64,000 bases of DNA from NCBI RefSeq assembly GCF_008831285.2, contig NC_045138.2, positions 11,172,571 to 11,236,570 on the forward strand, in the 5' to 3' direction. The notes under the pieces were generated by a model. That model searched no databases. It was given only the letters and a program-made list of their open reading frames with translations, and was not told the origin of the DNA. Numbering within the stretch: the first letter of the stretch is position 1; every line of letters begins with the position of its first letter. Of the stretch, positions 48,544 to 60,700 are shown in pieces. Source of the stretch: Nymphaea colorata. Taxonomy: Eukaryota; Streptophyta; Magnoliopsida; Nymphaeales; Nymphaeaceae. The translations under genes were made by a program, and so were the position numbers.

Positions 48544-49892
48544 TAAAGTGTGTAAGATAAGTTGTATGCACCAGGCCAATAGTTAAATCATAATGTAAAG
48601 TTAAAAAATTCATACATTTATTTTATGAATATTGAGAAATATGCAAAAAGTCCAAAAATCTTTAGAAAATGAAGAAAAATATTCTTACTATGAAAAACAT
48701 ATCTTACATAAACATATAGATGAACATTCATCAGTTTAACATGCATAAGTCATATAATCAATCAAGAGATAAAGTTATTGACTCTTATACACCACGAACC
48801 AAACTTTCTACGATAATGAACATGAATAACTTTTATTCCTCAACATGGCAAGAACTCTCTCATAAAAGTCCTAAGGGTTTGCAGGAGTCTAGTATGAGAG
48901 GATTTTCATACTTAGTAAATGGGGGATGGAGGAGGCATGGATCACTTAAATTTTCCACCAAGCTTGTATCGTTAAATGCAGGCCATAACACACCATGTCA
49001 CATGGTATGAGCTTCATAATGTATAAACACCCTTATACCCAAGTTTCTCAAAAAACTGCCACTCCAGAACACAAAGTGACACGGTATCCTAACTATCACA
49101 AACCACAAATATATATAAAAAATAACATTTCATAAAATTTTCTTTTGGTAGAAAGTATTTTCAATCCTCAAATTATCTATATGCATCATATTAGATTGTC
49201 ACCGGCTTCTTTTCTTGTGTCACAATTCTGATACTCTTTACCAATCACACACCCAATATGATGAGAGTCAACCAAAAGATAGAATGAAACAAATTCATAG
49301 TCGTTGTTAAACCAACAGAAGATGATCAAGAAAGCAGATTCCTTTTCAAGTAAGACTTGCATTATGAATACAACATGGCAGGTACCAGCTAAATAGCAGG
49401 CCAACTCAAGAACCAAACAAATATGACTTCCTGGGATCAAAGCTCCATAAATAGAAATAACATCAAATCCCATATTCAAGGAAATGATCAAAGTAGATGT
49501 TAATATGGAAAGATAAGGTTAAAGATGATTGATTTAATCACACCAAACAAACAAGAAAAAGCATGCCAGCTTGCAGCAACCAAGACAAATGTTGGAAAAA
49601 GAGTTACACCTGTTTGTGGTTCCACCTGTTGAACTTCCCTTGCAGTACCACTCCATTCATTTAAGTTATTCAATGGGGAAGGTAGGGAATCACTGGGTGC
49701 TAACCGACTATTCCCTGACCCACCATCTGAATATTTTAAAGACGATGAATTTGTAGGGTTCTCTTGAAACCCTTCAGAAGGCGTATCAAAAACCCCAAAC
49801 GTTCGCCACCATGGCTTTGGGCTAATCCTAGATCCAGGTACGGCATCTGACCCCCGCTCTACTACATTTGCACTGTCAGATTTTGACTGCAT
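44194..49892 (-). CDS. NF-YA: Nuclear transcription factor Y subunit A (CCAAT-binding)
   Basis: Five coding exons on the minus strand: 49892-49610, 46956-46841, 46669-46604, 46011-45847 and 44616-44194. All have GT-AG borders and join to 350 codons. Exon 3 encodes the [10 protein letters not shown]...AAYG motif typical of plant NF-YA. Residues about 178-200 ([20 protein letters not shown]) form the A1 helix that docks onto NF-YB/NF-YC. Residues about 211-232, with [16 protein letters not shown] and then GGRF, form the A2 segment that reads CCAAT. The linker is split by the last intron right after KVRK, as in other plant genes. The N-terminus (KPWWRTFG) and a Ser-rich C-terminal tail are also family-like. 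Regulation by miR169 is indicated by a 3' UTR site. The 2.65-kb first coding intron carries transposon-derived DNA. A non-coding upstream exon is likely but not placed. Confidence 0.95.
47290..47333. repeat. (TA)n(TG)n microsatellite
   Basis: A short TA run followed by an uninterrupted TG run, in the NF-YA intron. Confidence 0.95.
47813..48100 (-). other. GC-rich block with a 93-codon open frame inside the NF-YA intron
   Basis: An ATG-started minus-strand frame runs 48096-47815 ([14 protein letters not shown]...). The plus strand is also open at 47823-48047. A 16-bp direct repeat TTCAGCCGAATGAGAA lies at 47814-47829 and 48035-48050. Composition differs strongly from the AT-rich surroundings, which suggests a piece of another gene carried in by the transposon. 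I do not recognise the family, and codon use alone cannot prove that it codes. Confidence 0.4.
48478..48544. repeat. (CA)n(TA)n microsatellite
   Basis: A CA run followed by a TA run: the mirror arrangement of the tract at 47290-47333. Confidence 0.95.
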
Positions 49893-50616
49893 AATTTCTG
49901 TATATCTTCTCAGGAAATGACCGCCGACATAGATTTGTCAAATCCCCTACAAACTGCAAAATTGAACTCATAAAAAAAGGTATAAAATTAACAAAAAAAT
50001 TACAATCACAAAAAACTTAAAGGAAAGAAATTCCAAAGAAGGGGATCTAATTTAAAACTCTGACAAAATATATGAAAAATCAAAAGAGATATGAGTTGAA
50101 GCAGAATCATGTTCTAAAATAAAAGATACCCCCCTCCTCCCAATATATATGATTAGCAGCATGCTTTCTATTAGCAAAAAGGAGAATCCTGCCCAACTAC
50201 AAGTAACATATAAATCAAGCAATGAGCGAGAAAGCTTCCACCCTCATGGAAGGCAATGAAACCAAAAACAAGCGGACAATAACAAAAAAGGAGATCGAAA
50301 ATATCCATGCCAAAAAACCTGATCAAACAAAGAGAGAAGGGATGCAAACAGTAACAACAATCAAAACCTAACCTTACTTTAGAGCAAAAGACCTCCACTT
50401 GGAGCAACAATCTCAAGTATAAAAGGCAAATTCACATATATCAGAAGGAGAAAGGAACAATGCATGGAAAAAATAATTGGAAGAACCAAAAAATCACCAT
50501 GAAGATCTTCCAGAGACAACCAACTGAAATAAAAAAGGACAAATTGCATTTATCAACAAAACAAAAAAGGAAACTTGACATAATTATTGAAGTGAAAAAT
50601 ATAAAAAAGGAAAGTG
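49893..50616 (-). promoter_or_regulatory. 5' leader and promoter region of NF-YA
   Basis: Directly upstream of the NF-YA ATG on the minus strand. A CAG just before the start region (about 49900) could be a splice acceptor of a leader intron. No TATA box can be assigned. Confidence 0.45.
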
Positions 50617-51190
50617 CTATGTCACATACGTATGGCTAACTGGTGCCAGTAGAGGTACAGATGTGGAACAATTTCAAAAAACTTGAGTACGAGGATACAG
50701 CTGGGGAAAGCAGCCAATCACCAGAGAAGGTTGCCAGATGTTATAAATTGATGATAGCTTGGGCGCTAGAGGTTTCTGCATGCAGCATCCTGCAATAGAA
50801 GAGCCTTTGACTTCGGTCAAAGGCTGTTTACCATGTATATACACAATGGAGAAAGCCATAAATTTTGGATTATATAGACCTAATGGAAATTGTCCAGATT
50901 CCAAATTTTGACAGTTTTGGTCTATTTATGTTACTTTTTTGCTGGTTTCATTTAATTTGAACCGCAACTGCCATGATGTGTTTCTTAAAGTCCTAAATTT
51001 ATATATGTTTTTTTAGTATATTTACGTTGTTTGTTTATTTTAATGATGTGATGATATGAATTTTGTTTTTATTTTATTTTTTGGAATTAAATATATATAA
51101 TTATCGCCATACCGCCGTACCTGTACCCGCTTCCCCCATACCTACCCTGCCTTTTTGCAAGTGTCCATGTTACATGGGGCATCCGTGTAA
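50617..51190. mobile_element. Relic of the GTCACA-ended hAT-like family
   Basis: It begins CTATGTCACATACGTATGG and continues with an ACTGGTGC...AAAAAACTTGAGT phrase that parallels the start of the element at 62467 (CTATGTCACATAGGTACGG ... AAAAAACTTGGGT). The right end, around the CGTACCTGTACCCGC words near 51115-51190, is too decayed to fix and no target duplication was found. Confidence 0.5.
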
Positions 51191-52056
51191 GTGGGGATCA
51201 TGAAAGACCTTCAGAAGAAAATAAAAAAAACCCCAAAAAAGATCATTTGAAGACCATAAAAACGCGTATATGATCGCAAAAAAAAAAGAGAGCATGAGAA
51301 ACCTTGCAATTCTTTTAGGTTTGCCCTTCTTCAAATCTACTTCACTGAATTATAAGAACTAAATGAAATTTGTCAACAAGTCAAGTTAGAAGATGAAAAA
51401 GGATAATTATAGGTCCACCTTTCTCACCGACTGAAAAGGAAAAAAGTTCAATGGTTTAAAGCAAAATGAGGATTTTGATTACCTCATTTAAGACTTTTTG
51501 ACAAGAATACCTAGCTCGATCTTAAACAATGACAATCACGCCCAGATTTTTCCACATTGGGTGAAAGCAGTGTCGTACGTTTCGTACGATACGAGCCCGT
51601 ATCGTACGATACGTATTGAAAATACGGTACGATACACCCCCCGGGGTGTATCGTTCCTGTATCGCACGTATCGTGCGATACAGGGCCCGTATCGTACGAT
51701 ACAGGCTGATTTCACATAAACTCGCCCGCGACCTACTTATTCGACTTCTTTTTGAAAAATACCCTCCTTTCTTCATTTCTCACACTCAGATACTGCCGTC
51801 AAGGAGGGCGATCGTCCATTTTCATTATCAAAAAGTTGATTTTCACCGTGAAATCGAAGATTAAGGGGCCGATTTGTACGTGGGTGGTTGATTTTCGTTG
51901 GGAGGAAAGGGGTTTTCTTCATTTTTTCTTCGTAAGGTATGAAATCTCATGTTTTTACCATATATTCATATTTTTTTACCGTACAATCGTAGATTGAAAG
52001 ATTTTGAATGTTTTTCATTAAGTTTACCATAGGATTTCGTTTTTTTTTTTGAAGAT

Positions 52057-55000
52057 ATGGATCCTACATGGCAATGGTGCGAAAGGGTGAAGGAGAATAA
52101 CCGTTTAAAACTCAATTGTAGCTTTTGTGGGAATACATTTTCAGATTTGGCAGGAACCTCCAAAGATGCATGTCCTTGTGTTGGAGGACCAAACAAACCT
52201 TTGCCTCCATTTGTGCGTCAACAATGTTTAGATATGCTTCATGCTTTACATCAAAAGAGGATACGAAAAGAAATTAAAAAGGCAGATGTAGGCTATAATG
52301 AGCCTTTGGAAGATGAAGAAGAAGAGGAAGAAGCTTATGAATGTGATGATGATGATAGCAGCAATGTTATCCGTATCGTACGATACAGACGCGTATCGTA
52401 CGATACGTATCGTATAGGTCAAGAAAACCTATACGATACGTGATTGAAACACGATACGCGTCCGTATCGTATGCGTATCGTCCGTATCGTACGATACGGG
52501 GGCCGTATCGTACGATACGAGCGATACACCCCCGTATCGTACGATACGGGAGAAAACACATATTTCTTTATTTTTTAAAAGTTTAAACACTCCTCCCCCT
52601 CTCTCTTCTTGTATTTAAAGACTCCAATAAACGTAGGAGGGAGAAATTTTGCTCATTTTCATAAAAAATAACCAAAGATTCATCAATTTGGAAGATATTA
52701 TCATTGAATCAGGAAAGATGATAACTATATATTTTGAACTTATAAAATTGTGATGTAATCTAAGTCCTAAAACTCCAAGTCCTAAGACTCTAAGTCCTAA
52801 GATTCTATAAAATTTTCAAGTTTAAAATCGTGATGGATGCTTATATGTTATTCTTGAAAATTTGATTTCTTATTTTTGAATGTATCGTTAATACACATGA
52901 ATGTTCCTTATGTATGATGATCTTTTTTATATTTGAATACATTTTTCTTAATTTCTGATTTTTTGTTCTTTTTTTTCAGATTTTTAATGATTTTTCTCTA
53001 TTTTTTATGATTTTTAAATATTTTTTAAAATTAAAAAATTAATTTTACGATACGCTACGCTACATTTGCGATACGTTACGATACGGCGTATAGGTCAGCC
53101 CGACGGATACACGATACGCTACACCTTTTATAACATTGGATAGCAGTCTAAGAACAGATTTGGAGACCTCAAGAGGTAGAGATTGTAGAGGAAAAGGGAT
53201 CATGTATGTAGGAGGTCGATCTGGCATAACGGGAAGAAAAAAAAAGGCACAGCAGATATTAGGGTCAGGCGTGGTATGCGACCACCTAGTGGTAGAGTTC
53301 CTACTGGTAGGTCTAGTGTTGGTTCTATTGAGAGTTTTTTCCGTTCATATACTAGCCCAGGTGGTCAGCCGCAGATTCGTGTTGCTATGACATCTAAAGA
53401 TATGCTATATCATGCACAAAAGATGGTAGGGAAATGGTTTTATGATGCATGTAATATTTAATGCAGCTAATTCTTCTCAATTCCAAGCCATGGTAGATGC
53501 AATTGCTTCTATAGGCCCCAGATTCAAAATGTCATCATATCATCAGTTGAGGGGCAAAATTCTTCAGGATACGGTCAAAGAAGTGTATGAACATTGTGAT
53601 GAGTTGAAATTATGTTGGAAGGAAACAGGTTGCTCCATTATGTTAGATGGATGGATTGATTCATGGTCAAGAACACTTGTAAATTTTCTTGTTTATTGCC
53701 CTAAAGGTACAATGTTCTTGAAATCTCTTGACTTGTCTGATGTTACTAAGACTACTGAGATTTTGTTCAATATTTTTTATAATGTCGTACAAGAAGTTGA
53801 ACCTGCAAACATTGTACAGTTTAGTATATATAATGCTGCAAATTATAGAGCTGCATGAGATTTGTTATTTCAAAAGTATATAACATTTATTTGGAGTCCA
53901 TGTGTCACTCATTGTATTAATCTAATGCTCCAAGATCTTAATGAGATGTATGATATGAAATCAGCCATTGACCAATGTCAAGAGGTAACAAAATTTATCT
54001 ATAATCATGCATATGTATTGAGTTTGATGAGAAAGTTTACAAAACGAGTTGAATTAATACGACCGACACAAACTAGATTTGCCACAAATGTATTGACTGT
54101 GCAGAGTGTGGTGAAACAAAGAACTCCTTTGAGGCAGATGTTCGCTAGTGAAGAATGGGCTTGCATATCCCCATGCTCATAAAAGAAATGCTTCTTTAGT
54201 TGTGGATATTGTATTCAATAACGAATTTTGAGAATCATGTGTGAAGCTATTGAAGGTTTGTGTTCCATTAATTAAAGTTCTCAGGTTAGCTAACAGCGAG
54301 GATAGACCTTCCATAGGGTACTTATATGAGGCTATGGATAAAGCAAAAGAGGCAATTCGAGAAAACTTGAAAAGAAAGAAAAAGTTATATATGCTCATAT
54401 GGAAGATTATAGATAAAAGGTGGACTGCACAACTTCATCAACCTCTATATGCAGCAACTTACTATCTAAATCCTGCAATTAGATTTTCTCCTACATTTAA
54501 GGACAGAGAAGTCTTAGGTGGTTTGTTGGATTGTATTAACGTGTTAGTGGCAGATTCTAAAGAACAAGATGTTGTGCACAATGAGTTGGATCTATATGAT
54601 ACTTGTTTTCGAAACATGGGACAACCTGTCGCCATTCGAGTCAGGACAACCATGCGTCCCGTTAAATACATAGAAATTTTTAATTTACTTTGCATTTGTT
54701 ACATTTAATTCTTTTAAAACTTTCACATTGATTTGTTATATTTTCGTTTAGATTTGTGGTTGAATAGGTATGGGTTTGATTGTCCAAACCTAGCACGTTT
54801 TGCAATCAAATCCTCAGCCAGACATGCAGTGCTAGTGGATGCGAAAGGAACTGGAGTGTGTTTCAACATATCCATAGCAAAAAAAGGAATAGACTCGAAT
54901 ATAAAAGGTTGAATGACCTTGTCTTTGTTCGATATAATATGAAGTTGAAACAAAGGTATTACAGGCATATAGCATAATGTTTACATTTTTTGTACAATAT

Positions 55001-55318
55001 ATTTGTATGAAATTATATATTAACAAGTTTTCTCTTATTTAACGTAGAGAATTAGAAAAATCATTAGCAAGGAAGCACACATCTCAGTTCGATCCTATCA
55101 GCTTGGAAAATTTTGAAGATCTAGAGCCATGGATTGAGGAAGAACCAGCTACAATATTTGATGATGAAGATCTTGAATGCTTCAACCTTGAAGCTAAAGC
55201 AACAAAAGGCTTTGTTGATGAAGGAGAGTCTGCTACTGGCACTGCTGGTGCTCAATATGTTGGTGAGGATCTTCCAATTCTTGACGATGAAGATGAAGAT
55301 GATGAAGATTATGAATGA
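52057..55318 (+). pseudogene. hAT transposase (BED-like finger, DUF659, dimerisation domain), interrupted
   Basis: Starts MDPTWQWCERVK at 52057 with a cysteine-rich BED-like finger (CSFC ... CPC) and an acidic stretch. The nested element enters at 52362 and coding resumes at about 53147. GKWFYDAC (about 53432) begins the DUF659 region, and a WSPCVTHCINLML block lies near 53890. A segment similar to the hAT C-terminal dimerisation region, with HSKKRNRLEYKRLNDLVFVRYN, is at about 54865-54945. A probable intron follows (about 54957-55047), then an acidic C-terminus ending at 55318. Frames change near 53270, 53460 and 54165, and stops occur at 53856-53858 and about 54228, so it is inactive even without the nested insertion. 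Confidence 0.82.
52362..53138. mobile_element. Nested non-autonomous hAT of the same family
   Basis: 777 bp with 9-bp terminal inverted repeats CAATGTTAT/ATAACATTG and 8-bp target duplications GATAGCAG at 52354-52361 and 53139-53146. The left 200 bp contain five TCGTACGATAC-type palindromes and a hairpin with 13-bp arms CGTATCGTATAGG/CCTATACGATACG (52406-52418, 52428-52440). The segment at about 52590-52690 is similar to the 5' non-coding part of the decayed copy at 3.7-3.85 kb, so this is an internally deleted derivative with no coding capacity. Confidence 0.93.
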
Positions 55319-56011
55319 TGAATCATGAATGAGAGTCAAGTCAAGAGTGCTTTCATTTTATATGTATCGAACGACTTAAGAGTTATGAATCTATGGTTGT
55401 TGAACACTTAAATGTTTTATCACTTCATGACTTATCCTTTGTTGAATGATATTGTTATGAATTTTGATGTCTATGAATGATGAACGCGTAAGTTTATAGC
55501 AATAATAAGTCTATCATTATCTCAAACATGTTTTCTACAAAGAATTTATTATTTTTAATTTTTTCTGATTTTTTATGAATTTTCCGATTTTTTTAAATTT
55601 TTTCTGATTTATTAATAATTTTTTAAAAAAATTTACGATACGGTTACGATACGTTACGATATTTTACGATACGACGTATCTTAAAGCCCGACCGATACGG
55701 CTTACGATGCGCGTTTTACAACATTGGGTGAAAGATATTACTAGTTAAACATACAAAACTGAAGTTTTTATGAAAATGGCATTAAATTTTAGGTTGTCCT
55801 TAGATGACACCCTCAAAAGACAAAGTTTCATGAAACCAGGTTTTATAAATATCTAATTTTTTAACTATAGTTTGTGTTTTTGGGTGAAAATACCAAAATG
55901 ACATTTTTGTATAAATAGAACGGTTATTCATTTCCTTCTGAAAACATCATTTTGTCAAAACTAGGTTTTCCAGAAACCCAGTTCAACAATCATCCAAACA
56001 TGCCTTAAATG

Positions 56012-56497
56012 CTTTGTCACATCGGTACTGTAATAAAGGCAGCATACCCGTACCGGTCAACTTTGATCGAGTCCTAAATTGAATGCATACAGTTATGGGT
56101 ACGTTGACCGTATCCGATACTGTTTGACCAGTACCCAAGAGGTACTCAGGAGGATTTCAGTTTTGTTCTTTACACCATTTACACTTAAGAAACACATATA
56201 GAGCTGTGTTTTCATATTTTGTTCTATAGTTTCTTCTTTAGAAACTATAAATTTGGAATAATGGATGTGTTATTTTGTTTGAATTCTTATTTTATGTTAT
56301 ATATATAACATAAAATAGGGGATGAGAGAGAGAAGAGAGAAAGATAGGAGAAGGAAAAAATGAAAAATAACACGAGAAAAGAAGAATGGGTGCGGTCAAT
56401 AGCACCCGATTCGGTTTGACCAAGTCGGGTGCCATGTTTGGCTGCACCCAAGCCGATGCGAGTGCGCCACCATATTTGGCACACCCATGTGATTTAA
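56012..56497. mobile_element. Probable relic of the GTCACA-ended hAT-like family
   Basis: Left end CTTTGTCACATCGGTAC and right end CCATGTGATTTAA resemble the ends of the element at 62467. The inside shares GGTCAACTTTGA(T/C)CGAG and GGGT(A/G)CG(T)TGACCG words with it. Target duplication not found; borders approximate. Confidence 0.45.
56288..56317. repeat. Perfect 30-bp palindrome
   Basis: Arms TATTTTATGTTATAT and its exact complement with no loop. AT-only except for the G/C pair at the sixth step from the centre. Confidence 0.95.
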
Positions 56498-57075
56498 ATT
56501 TGAAGGCATTTTTGTACATTTTGAAAATTTGAATAGTGTATGCTTAACTGATTACTATCTGAAGTGCACCCTTATATATGTTAACTCACACCCCACACCC
56601 ATGTGATAGCTTTAAATGCATTTGATCAAATGGAAGCATGTAGGAGGACTCATTACCAAAATATCTAAATTTTCACCATACCAAGCAAACTTGCTACATG
56701 AAGGCCTTGTTTTAGGCAGAAAATAAACTATTTGTGAACATAAACAAGCAGTCTCATGATGGACATTGGGTACGGCAGTATAGTATCTAATATTTGCAAC
56801 AGTGTCCACGCATCAAAGTTTTGTTTTCCTAGACCATATACATGGGAAATAAAAGCATTTCAGTGGCAGTTCACTCTGAAAGTCAACAGCCATACAAGAT
56901 TAATCTAATAAAGCCTTAAATTTAGTTAATTCTTAGAATAGTTTTGAAAAAAACGCACATGAAAAAAGAAAAAAAAAAATCTTTCTCATCATCTCTATGG
57001 CCAAATCTAGCTTCACTAAATTCATGATGCATTAAGTCAGAGCTCAGCCCACAAATGATCAATTACCAAAGGATC

Positions 57076-57360
57076 TGTTGAAATAGATTGTAATGGGGAA
57101 CCGGGTCCAATTCTGGACACGGTCCCATGGGGCACGGGTACCGAGGCTGGCTCGGTACCCTAGGTGGCACTCTTTCTCTCCCTCCTATATAATCTTCACT
57201 TAAGTGTAATTGTTGAATTAAGTGAATAGATTTTCTCTCTCCTAGGGTTGCGGTGTGCAACTAGGTTAGAGCTTCCCGTGGTTTTTTTCCTCTTTCTGAG
57301 GTTTTTCCACGTATACCGTGTGTTCCTTTCTTCTTCCTTCGTGTGTTGCATGTTTCTACA
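57076..57360 (+). repeat. 5' LTR of the plus-strand copia element
   Basis: 285 bp; contains CTCCTATATAATC at about 57181-57193, a good TATA box candidate for the element's promoter. Confidence 0.95.
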
Positions 57361-57760
57361 TGGTATCAGAGCCACGTTCGTGAGATCGTTCGGCTTCGTC
57401 TCGTGTTTCCGCCGTCGCCCCTGCGCCGCTGCTGCCTGCGCCGCTGCTGCCTGCGCCGTTGGAGTTTTCCGTGCCGCCGCCTTTGGGATCTTCTGCGCCG
57501 CCGCCGTCGGACGATCCACCGCCGCCGCCGCCATCAGACGATCCAGCGCCGCCGCCGGTTGCCGTTTGTAGCTTCCGCTGCCGTGGGTGTCTCCTGTTCC
57601 GCCGTCGAACGATCCAGCGCTGTCACGCCTCTGCGCCGCCGCCGTAGGGCGATCCAGCGCGCCGTCGCCGACACCTAGGGTTCCGTGTGGTGCTGGTGTT
57701 TCAGCTGCCGCTATGTTGTCTTGTTGCTGCTTGGTGTTGCGTCTGACTTGACTGCTTGTG

Positions 57761-60700
57761 ATGGCGGAAGAGATCGCACCTAAAAGTGATGTGGCTTTTG
57801 ACGCGGGCAGCGCTCCCAAGAGCGAGATCTTGCCGGTCCAGGTCACGCCCATTCGTCTGACTAAAGAAAACTATCTCTCCTGGTCTGCTGCTCTCGAGAT
57901 TGGGATAACAAGCCGTGGTCGTCTTTCCTATATCACAGGCGACAAACCGGCGCCCAGCAAAACTGATCCTCAATGGGCGACGTGGGTGTTGGAAGACAGT
58001 CAGGTTAAGGTGTGGATCATCAGCTCTGTGTCCGCTAATATTCAGCCTCTTATTCTGCGGAAGCCGACTTCGTTTGATATGTGGACTGTGCTTGCGAGGA
58101 TGTATGGTCGCAAGAAAAGGGTTCTGCGTACGTACCAGATTAAACGCAGTATTTATTCTCTGAAACAGGGTGACCTGTCTGTTGCCTCCTTCTATGCATC
58201 CCTGAAAACTAAGTGGGAGGAACTTGATTATCATGTGAATGATAACTGAGACTGTGGTTCTGATCATGCCCGGTACTGGGAAAAGGAATGGATGGACCGG
58301 ACGTTCCTTTTCCTTGGAGGCTTGCGTGATGAGTTTGAATCCATTCAGAGTCAAATTCTAAACTGTGATGAGATTCCTGGAATAGAAGATGTTTATGCCA
58401 GAGTGGAATCCGAGGAACGAAGACGCCAAGTGATGCAGATTGACCCCAGTCATGGGAATGGTCCCTCGGCCTTTGTTAGCCGTTCTTCTGTGTCTGGCCA
58501 GCGCCCTGTTAGGCGATGTACACATTGTCACAAGTCAGGACATTCTGTTGACTTTTGTTGGGATCTCCACCCTGAGAAGAGACTTGTTCGTGGTCGCCCT
58601 CCGTCTAGTCGGCGAGGTTCTCTTGTGCAGGACTCAAATCAAAGTGGTTCTTCTAGTGGTGAAAAGTCGAGGCTTTCCCCGGATCAAATCAAGGAACTAC
58701 AAGCTTACATCAGTCGCCTTTCTACTACGTCAGAGGACACATCTACGTCTGATGGAGCTAAGTTAGCTCAGGCTCTTGTTGCTACTAGTGATCAAGGTAA
58801 TTCCCCTCCCGGTGATTGGATTGTTGACAGTGGGGCTACTCATCATATGACCGGGGACCCTAAGATGTTTCAAGAATACAAGTTGACTTCTGGGCAGCAG
58901 CGTGCATTTATGGCTGATGGTTCTTCTATTTCTGTGGCTGGAAAAGGGAGTTTATCATTACTGAACAAATATTGTCTTCATAATGCCCTGCATGTTCCTA
59001 ATATTCCCGTAAATTTGTTATCTGTTAGCAGTATTACCAAAGAGCTAAACTGTAATCTAATATTCTCTGTTGATCGTTGTTTACTGCAGGACTTGGGGAC
59101 GGGGCAGAAGATTGGGATTGGTTCGGCTATTGATGGGCTCTACAGAATGCCAGTACAGGTTGCCTCTGCTTTGATTTCAGCCACCAGTGGACAGTTGCCT
59201 GGCGTGGAGGACAGATCCGTTATTATGCGCTGGCACGAGAGACTTGGTCATCTTCCTTTTCAGTTGATTAAACAGTTGTTTCCTAAGATGTTTTAGTCTG
59301 TTTCTTTGGACACCTTCGCCTGTGAAGTGTGTCAGTTGTCTAAGCATGTTAGGGCCTCGTACCCTATTTCGTTCAATAAAACCAGCCGTGCATTTGCTTT
59401 GGTTCACTCTGATGTTTGGGGTCCTTCGGGAGTACCCACCTGTCGTGGTTTTCATTATTTCATGACTCTTATCGATGATTACTCTCGGTGTATGTTCGTG
59501 TATTTGTTGAAAGAACGTAGTGAAGTTCCCGGCATTGTAAAAAACTTCGTTGCATTTGTTGAAACTCAATTCCAGACCCCTGTTCAGACCCTTCGTACTG
59601 ACAATGCTCGAGAGTATGTCTCCCAATCCCTTGATGACTTCTTGCGAAGCAAGGGTATTATACATGAAACATCTTGTAGCTACACACCTCCTCAGAATGG
59701 CGTGGCTAAAAGAAAGAACCGTCATTTGTTAAATGTCACCCGGGCCATCATGTTTCAACGTCATGTCCCTAAGCGGTACTGGGGTGATGCACTTGTCACT
59801 AGTGCTCATCTCATTAACCGTATGCCTAATCGTGTGTTGAATGGTCATTCCCCATATTCTGTTTTGTGGCCTACTCAGAATCCCGGGTCTTTGACCCCTC
59901 GGGTGTTTGGGTGTGTTTGCTTATGATCATAGTCCCACTCTCAAGAAACTTGATCCTCGATCCATCAAAGCGGTCTTTTTGGGGTATTCCTCCACCCATA
60001 AGGGATACAAGTGTGTTCACCCTAGCACTTCCAGAGTGTATGTCTCCAGGGATGTTACCTTTCATGAACATGAGGCATACTTTCCTGCGAATCATCTTCA
60101 GGGGGAGTGTCTAGGTGAGAGAGTGGACGAGTATTCTTCGCATCAGTTGATTCAGTTCATAGATTTCTTGGATTACACGGCTAGTTCTCCGAGTGTGAGT
60201 GTGGTAGACACAGTCAGTGAAGACAGAGACAGTCAGATGGAGGGGGCCCTGTGGAAGAACAGTCCCGTGATCATTTGTTTGGTTAGGTTTACAACAGGAA
60301 GAAGAAGGATGTGATGGAGGTTGTTGATGTTACCAATCCCGATCTTGTGAGCTCCCCGGATGATCCAAGTCCGATGAATGAAGATCTTCCTATAGCCCTA
60401 CGCAAAGGCACCAGGTCATGTATTTCTCATCCTATTCAGAGATTTGTTTCGTATGCTAAACTCAGTAAAGACTATAAGTGCTTTATTACCTCTTTATCTA
60501 TGGTTGTTATTCCCAGGTCAGTGGAGGATGCCAGGGAGGATCCCAAATGGCTACAGGCCATGACAGAGGAGATGGACGCCCTGGCAAAGAACAATACGTG
60601 GGAGGTTGTTGATATTCCTAATGGAACTCACTTAGTTGGTTCCAAGTGGGTGTTTACTGTGAAGTACAAACCTGATGGCACTGTTGAACGCTATAAAGCT

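Larger units (their letters stand above)
51568..55726 (+). mobile_element. hAT transposon with palindrome-rich ends
   Basis: Termini are CAGTGTCGTACG (51568) and TTTTACAACATTG (to 55726), flanked by 8-bp duplications GGTGAAAG at 51560-51567 and 55727-55734. The first 145 bp hold several copies of TCGTACGATAC palindromes, including CGTATCGTACGATACG, and a hairpin with arms GATACACCCC/GGGGTGTATC at about 51631-51652. The last 110 bp repeat TTACGATACG words. Such subterminal repeats are where hAT transposases usually bind. The coding region is on the plus strand and is broken by a nested element of the same family. The preceding ACATTG (51554-51559) matches the element's own 3' end, so the direct repeat is 14 bp long. 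Confidence 0.88.
55735..57036. other. Spacer between the hAT element and the disrupted host gene
   Basis: Apart from the putative element and the palindrome listed separately, no gene is recognised. The right-hand end should be the 3' UTR of the minus-strand host gene whose stop codon lies at 57037-57039. Confidence 0.4.

Noticed and set aside
57410-57660. Pro-rich frames in the GCC-repeat leader of the copia element
   Set aside because: They lie between the primer-binding site and gag, are low complexity, and run in several frames.
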